A stretch of 64,000 nt of DNA from Rhabdornis inornatus (taxonomy: Eukaryota > Chordata > Aves > Passeriformes > Rhabdornithidae): the NCBI GenBank assembly GCA_013397075.1, contig VWZS01002413.1, positions 104,876 to 168,875 of the forward strand, written 5' to 3'. Below the pieces are notes generated by a model that saw nothing but the letters and a program-made list of their open reading frames with translations, had not been told where the DNA came from and did not search any database. Below are positions 63,101-64,000 of this stretch, one piece after another; position 1 is the first letter of the stretch, and each line of letters starts with the position of its first letter. The position numbers were made by a program, and so were the translations under genes.

Positions 63101-63819
63101 ACTCTTTCTTCACCTCAGCCCGAAATAAGGCATTATTTCACAGGTCACAGATAGAAACCTCTGCTGCAAACAGCACAGCTGCCCACCAGCCCTTCCCACC
63201 AGCTACTACCTAAAAACAGGGCAAGGCTCTCCAGCCATTATGCGCAGTGGTGGGAGAAAGGATACAGAAAAGGGAGCAGCGGCAAACCGTGTGATGTAAA
63301 CCCGCAAGATGAATATATTAGGAGCTGTGGACATCCCTTATGACAGCAGCGTCTGCTCTGTTAGCACAAGACGCTGTTCAGCAAGGCACAAGATGTCACC
63401 AGAGGCGGTGACAGGGCCCGGCCAGGTCTGGCGGCTGCCCCGGGGACCGGCCGGTGTCCCTCCCCAGACTGGTGTCACGGTGATGGGCACAGCCTGCCCT
63501 GAGCCCACCGGCCCCCGGCTTTCGGGCACGGCCTCGGCGGGGAGCCCGGCCAGGGCCGGCCGTGACTGCAGCCGTGGCACTGCCCGTCCCCAGCAGCTCC
63601 AGCCCCGTCCCCACAGGCAGGGAGCCGCTCGGGGACCGCGCACAGGAGCGCCGGGGGTGTCTGGGCAGGCCGGGGGGTGAGGGGCCCCTTAGGGCGGCGG
63701 TTCCAGACATGGCGCGGCCTCCCTCGCCCCCCGCCCGAGATGGCGGCCCTCACCTGGGTCTTGGTGGTGAGCTGGATCACCGCTTTCCTGAAGTTGAGCT
63801 TGGAGTCGGCGCTGCCCAT
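39087..63819 (-). CDS. HID1: HID1, myristoylated dense-core-vesicle biogenesis factor
   Basis: Nineteen coding exons join without frame breaks to give 796 aa (human 788). It is the HID1/dymeclin-like family: a large, helix-rich protein without transmembrane segments, peripheral on the medial/trans-Golgi and TGN, needed for sorting of neuropeptide and hormone cargo into dense-core vesicles. The N-terminus MGSADSKLNFRK keeps Gly2 and Ser in the N-myristoylation context. Blocks recalled as near-identical to human include DDAFWDQFWADTATSVQDVF, IFEDPDWRGFFWSTVPGAGR, YDPVGYGIPYNHLLFSDYR, LNKPYSVRVPMDIPVFTGTH and RKYQANSGTAMWFRTYMWG. A Ser/Pro/Glu-rich, poorly conserved segment (residues about 570-692) sits before the C-terminal block. 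The start ATG has a strong context (GCACCATGG) and lies in a CpG island. It converges on OTOP3. Confidence 0.96.
39612..39770 (-). CDS. HID1: HID1 coding exon 18
   Basis: 159 bases, residues 723-775 plus two bases (GLTDESEILKFLQHGTLVGL, RKYQANSGTAMWFRTYMWG). Acceptor GTTTTGGCAG, donor TTGAG|GTAAAT, phase 2. Confidence 0.95.
40085..40176 (-). CDS. HID1: HID1 coding exon 17
   Basis: 92 bases, residues 693-722 plus two bases (VMSWKSKLPLQTIMRLLQVL, VPQVEKICID). Acceptor CTACCTACAG, donor GACAA|GTAAGG, phase 2. Confidence 0.94.
40554..40634 (-). CDS. HID1: HID1 coding exon 16
   Basis: 81 bases, residues 666-692 (EASHSRRDRRRLSIASSSGQ then WTPSPDW). This aligns residue for residue in length with the recalled human segment. 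Acceptor TTATTGATAG lacks a clean polypyrimidine tract; donor ACTGG|GTAAGG. Confidence 0.85.
42068..42201 (-). CDS. HID1: HID1 coding exon 15
   Basis: 134 bases, residues 621-665 (IDKLTEKSQVSEDGTMRSLE...). Acceptor TTTGAACACAG. The donor AGTGGG|GTAAGG was chosen because exon 16 must enter in phase 0; a later GT would add unaligned residues. Confidence 0.88.
42686..42913 (-). CDS. HID1: HID1 coding exon 14
   Basis: 228 bases, residues 545-620 plus one base. It starts NSNLVYAVIRKRNVFHQLAN, then becomes basic and Ser/Pro-rich (LQRKKKTPEPISRTNSQDG), a likely disordered, phosphorylatable segment. Donor CCAG|GTGAGC. Confidence 0.94.
44036..44200 (-). CDS. HID1: HID1 coding exon 13
   Basis: 165 bases, residues 490-544 plus one base (VSPYLKSLSMVAANKLLHLL to IIQYQFD). 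Acceptor CCTTCCACAG, donor GATG|GTAACA, phase 1. Confidence 0.94.
44824..44902 (-). CDS. HID1: HID1 coding exon 12
   Basis: 79 bases, residues 464-489 plus one base (VFHKIITSGHQRLQPLFDC). Acceptor CCTTCCACAG, donor AACG|GTGAGC, phase 1. Confidence 0.94.
46081..46232 (-). CDS. HID1: HID1 coding exon 11
   Basis: 152 bases, residues 413-463 (RVGLMHIGVFILLLLSGERN to HADLLII). Acceptor TCCTTGCAG, donor ATCATA|GTGAGT, phase 0. Confidence 0.94.
46872..46962 (-). CDS. HID1: HID1 coding exon 10
   Basis: 91 bases, residues 383-412 plus one base (KFLFFVLKSSDVLDILVPIL). Acceptor TTTCTTCCAG, donor CCAGT|GTAAGT, phase 1. Confidence 0.94.
47347..47487 (-). CDS. HID1: HID1 coding exon 9
   Basis: 141 bases, residues 336-382 (DFQFILKGVARLLSNPLVQT to WKLCDFNK). 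Acceptor CTGTTGGCAG, donor AACAAG|GTATGG, phase 0. Confidence 0.94.
47587..47643 (-). CDS. HID1: HID1 coding exon 8
   Basis: 57 bases encoding PPGPDNLFVNYLSRIHREE (residues 317-335). Acceptor TTGAACGCAG, donor GAGGAG|GTAACA. Intron 8, which follows, is only 99 bases. Confidence 0.94.
48021..48243 (-). CDS. HID1: HID1 coding exon 7
   Basis: 223 bases, residues 242-316, from HALPLFTSLLN to the Ser/Thr-rich TTTGTAMDDVD. Acceptor CTCCTCCTCAG, donor GTGGAT|GTGAGT, phase 0. Confidence 0.94.
48977..49093 (-). CDS. HID1: HID1 coding exon 6
   Basis: 117 bases, residues 203-241 plus two bases (TELLKLLLTCFSEAMYLPP, WVQFFCSTEN). Acceptor CTCCTTCCAG, donor AACAG|GTGAGG, phase 2. Confidence 0.94.
49566..49672 (-). 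CDS. HID1: HID1 coding exon 5
   Basis: 107 bases, residues 168-202 plus two bases (DTAEDIHSIDSCEYIWEAG...). Acceptor TTTCTCCCACAG, donor AATAG|GTAAGA, phase 2. Confidence 0.94.
51246..51359 (-). CDS. HID1: HID1 coding exon 4
   Basis: 114 bases, residues 130-167 (GDEDDENARPLAESLLL to SHRRSMV). Acceptor GTCACTTCAG, donor ATGGTG|GTGAGT, phase 0. Confidence 0.93.
52548..52580 (-). other. HID1: Candidate 33-nt microexon in HID1 intron 3
   Basis: The minus strand reads TTTCTCTCAG|GGAACTGAAGATGATG... and, 33 bases on, CTCTTA|GTAAAT. The 11 codons (GTEDDDMPGLL) are in phase 0 at both ends, as required for insertion between exons 3 and 4, and resemble the start of exon 4 (GDEDDENARPL). It may be an exon-4 duplicate, alternative or dead. 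No expression evidence. Confidence 0.25.
54005..54175 (-). CDS. HID1: HID1 coding exon 3
   Basis: 171 bases, residues 73-129, ending VPGAGRGG. Acceptor TTTCCTCCAG. The donor GGAGGG|GTCTGT is weak beyond the GT, but frame and homology fix it. Confidence 0.88.
56529..56678 (-). CDS. HID1: HID1 coding exon 2
   Basis: 150 bases, residues 23-72 (PVEATDDAFWDQFWADT to LATLCYK). Acceptor CTCTTCACAG, donor CAAG|GTAAAT, phase 0. Confidence 0.96.
58597..58617. repeat. Short hairpin (8-bp stem, 5-base loop)
   Basis: TCCACTCT, CATCA, AGAGTGGA: arms are exact reverse complements. Size is within what chance can give in 64 kb; noted without a function. Confidence 0.7.
61064..61105 (+). repeat. Tandem duplication, 21-bp unit
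   Basis: CATTAAAATCTAACAAGCT is repeated at 61064-61084 and 61085-61105; only the last two bases of the unit differ. Confidence 0.93.
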
Positions 63820-63967
63820 GGTGCGGCCCGGCTGCGGGCAGGGCCGGGCAGGGCTGTCCCCTCACGCCGCCGCTCCTCGGGCCGCCGCTGACGCCATCCC
63901 CGTCCCCGCGCCGGCGGAGCCCGCTGCCTCCCTCCCTCCTCCTGTCAAACCGGGGCTCGCCGATCCC

Positions 63968-63968
<1 letters not shown>
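63390..63968. promoter_or_regulatory. HID1: CpG island over HID1 exon 1
   Basis: CpG- and GC-dense sequence (many CCGG, GCGC and CGCC strings) spanning the HID1 start codon, 5' UTR and the start of intron 1. This is typical of a broad TATA-less promoter. In mammals CDR2L lies head to head with HID1, from memory, so a bidirectional promoter is possible but lies partly outside the window. Confidence 0.75.
63754..63819 (-). CDS. HID1: HID1 coding exon 1
   Basis: Residues 1-22, with the myristoylation signal. Donor CCCAG|GTGAGG, phase 0. Confidence 0.95.

Positions 63969-63969
<1 letters not shown>

Positions 63970-64000
<31 letters not shown>
63970..64000. repeat. Poly-C run at the window edge
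   Basis: At least 31 consecutive C residues (poly-G on the minus strand) reach the last base. It is either a real homopolymer in the CpG island or an assembly artefact at a contig end. Confidence 0.95.

Larger units (their letters stand above)
56679..63753 (-). other. HID1: HID1 intron 1 (7.1 kb)
   Basis: The largest HID1 intron. No nested gene is recognised. It holds a 21-bp tandem duplication (61064-61105), a short hairpin (58597-58617) and an AT-rich block around 61380-61800. Confidence 0.85.

Noticed and set aside
63309..63891. Several open frames on both strands in the CpG island
   Set aside because: They reflect high GC and lack of stop codons; only the HID1 exon 1 frame has family similarity and a splice donor.

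Overview
This window is vertebrate, almost certainly bird, chromosomal DNA holding four linked protein-coding genes with multi-exon structure: USH1G (minus), OTOP2 (plus), OTOP3 (plus) and HID1 (minus). The bird call rests on CR1 LINE 3' ends carrying the typical octamer tails (32384-32407 and 35920-36028), on compact gene spacing, and on encoded proteins that align closely with the vertebrate families as I remember them. The same gene neighbourhood (USH1G-OTOP2-OTOP3-HID1) is known on human 17q25. I cannot name the species, and matching it to the avian chromosome 18 equivalent is inference.

Layout. 1-3250 has no recognisable gene. USH1G occupies 4322-13074 with two coding exons and a 7.3 kb intron. 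A 3.7 kb divergent spacer (13075-16755) separates it from OTOP2 (16756-21322, six coding exons). After the OTOP2 3' UTR with clustered poly(A) signals (to about 22650) come about 6.5 kb of non-coding DNA, then OTOP3 (29239-34954, six coding exons with the same intron phases as OTOP2). OTOP3 and HID1 converge tail to tail across 35394-39086. HID1 fills 39087-63819 with 19 coding exons. Its start codon lies in a CpG island that ends in a run of at least 31 C residues at the window edge. Exon joins were derived by hand from splice sites, reading frame and recalled family sequence, and every join keeps the frame.

Function. USH1G (SANS) is an ankyrin/SAM scaffold of the hair-cell tip-link complex. 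OTOP2 and OTOP3 are otopetrin proton channels, clearly a tandem duplicate pair. HID1 is a myristoylated Golgi/TGN protein of dense-core vesicle biogenesis. The genes do not form a pathway; their linkage is ancestral synteny.

I see no previously undescribed system. The points most worth checking are a GC-AG intron in OTOP3, a stop codon inside a consensus splice donor in USH1G, an exon-4-like 33-nt candidate microexon in HID1 intron 3, a perfect 14-bp inverted repeat between the otopetrins, a triple imperfect repeat that multiplies the OTOP2 poly(A) signal, a local duplication 1.2 kb apart, and the terminal poly-C run.
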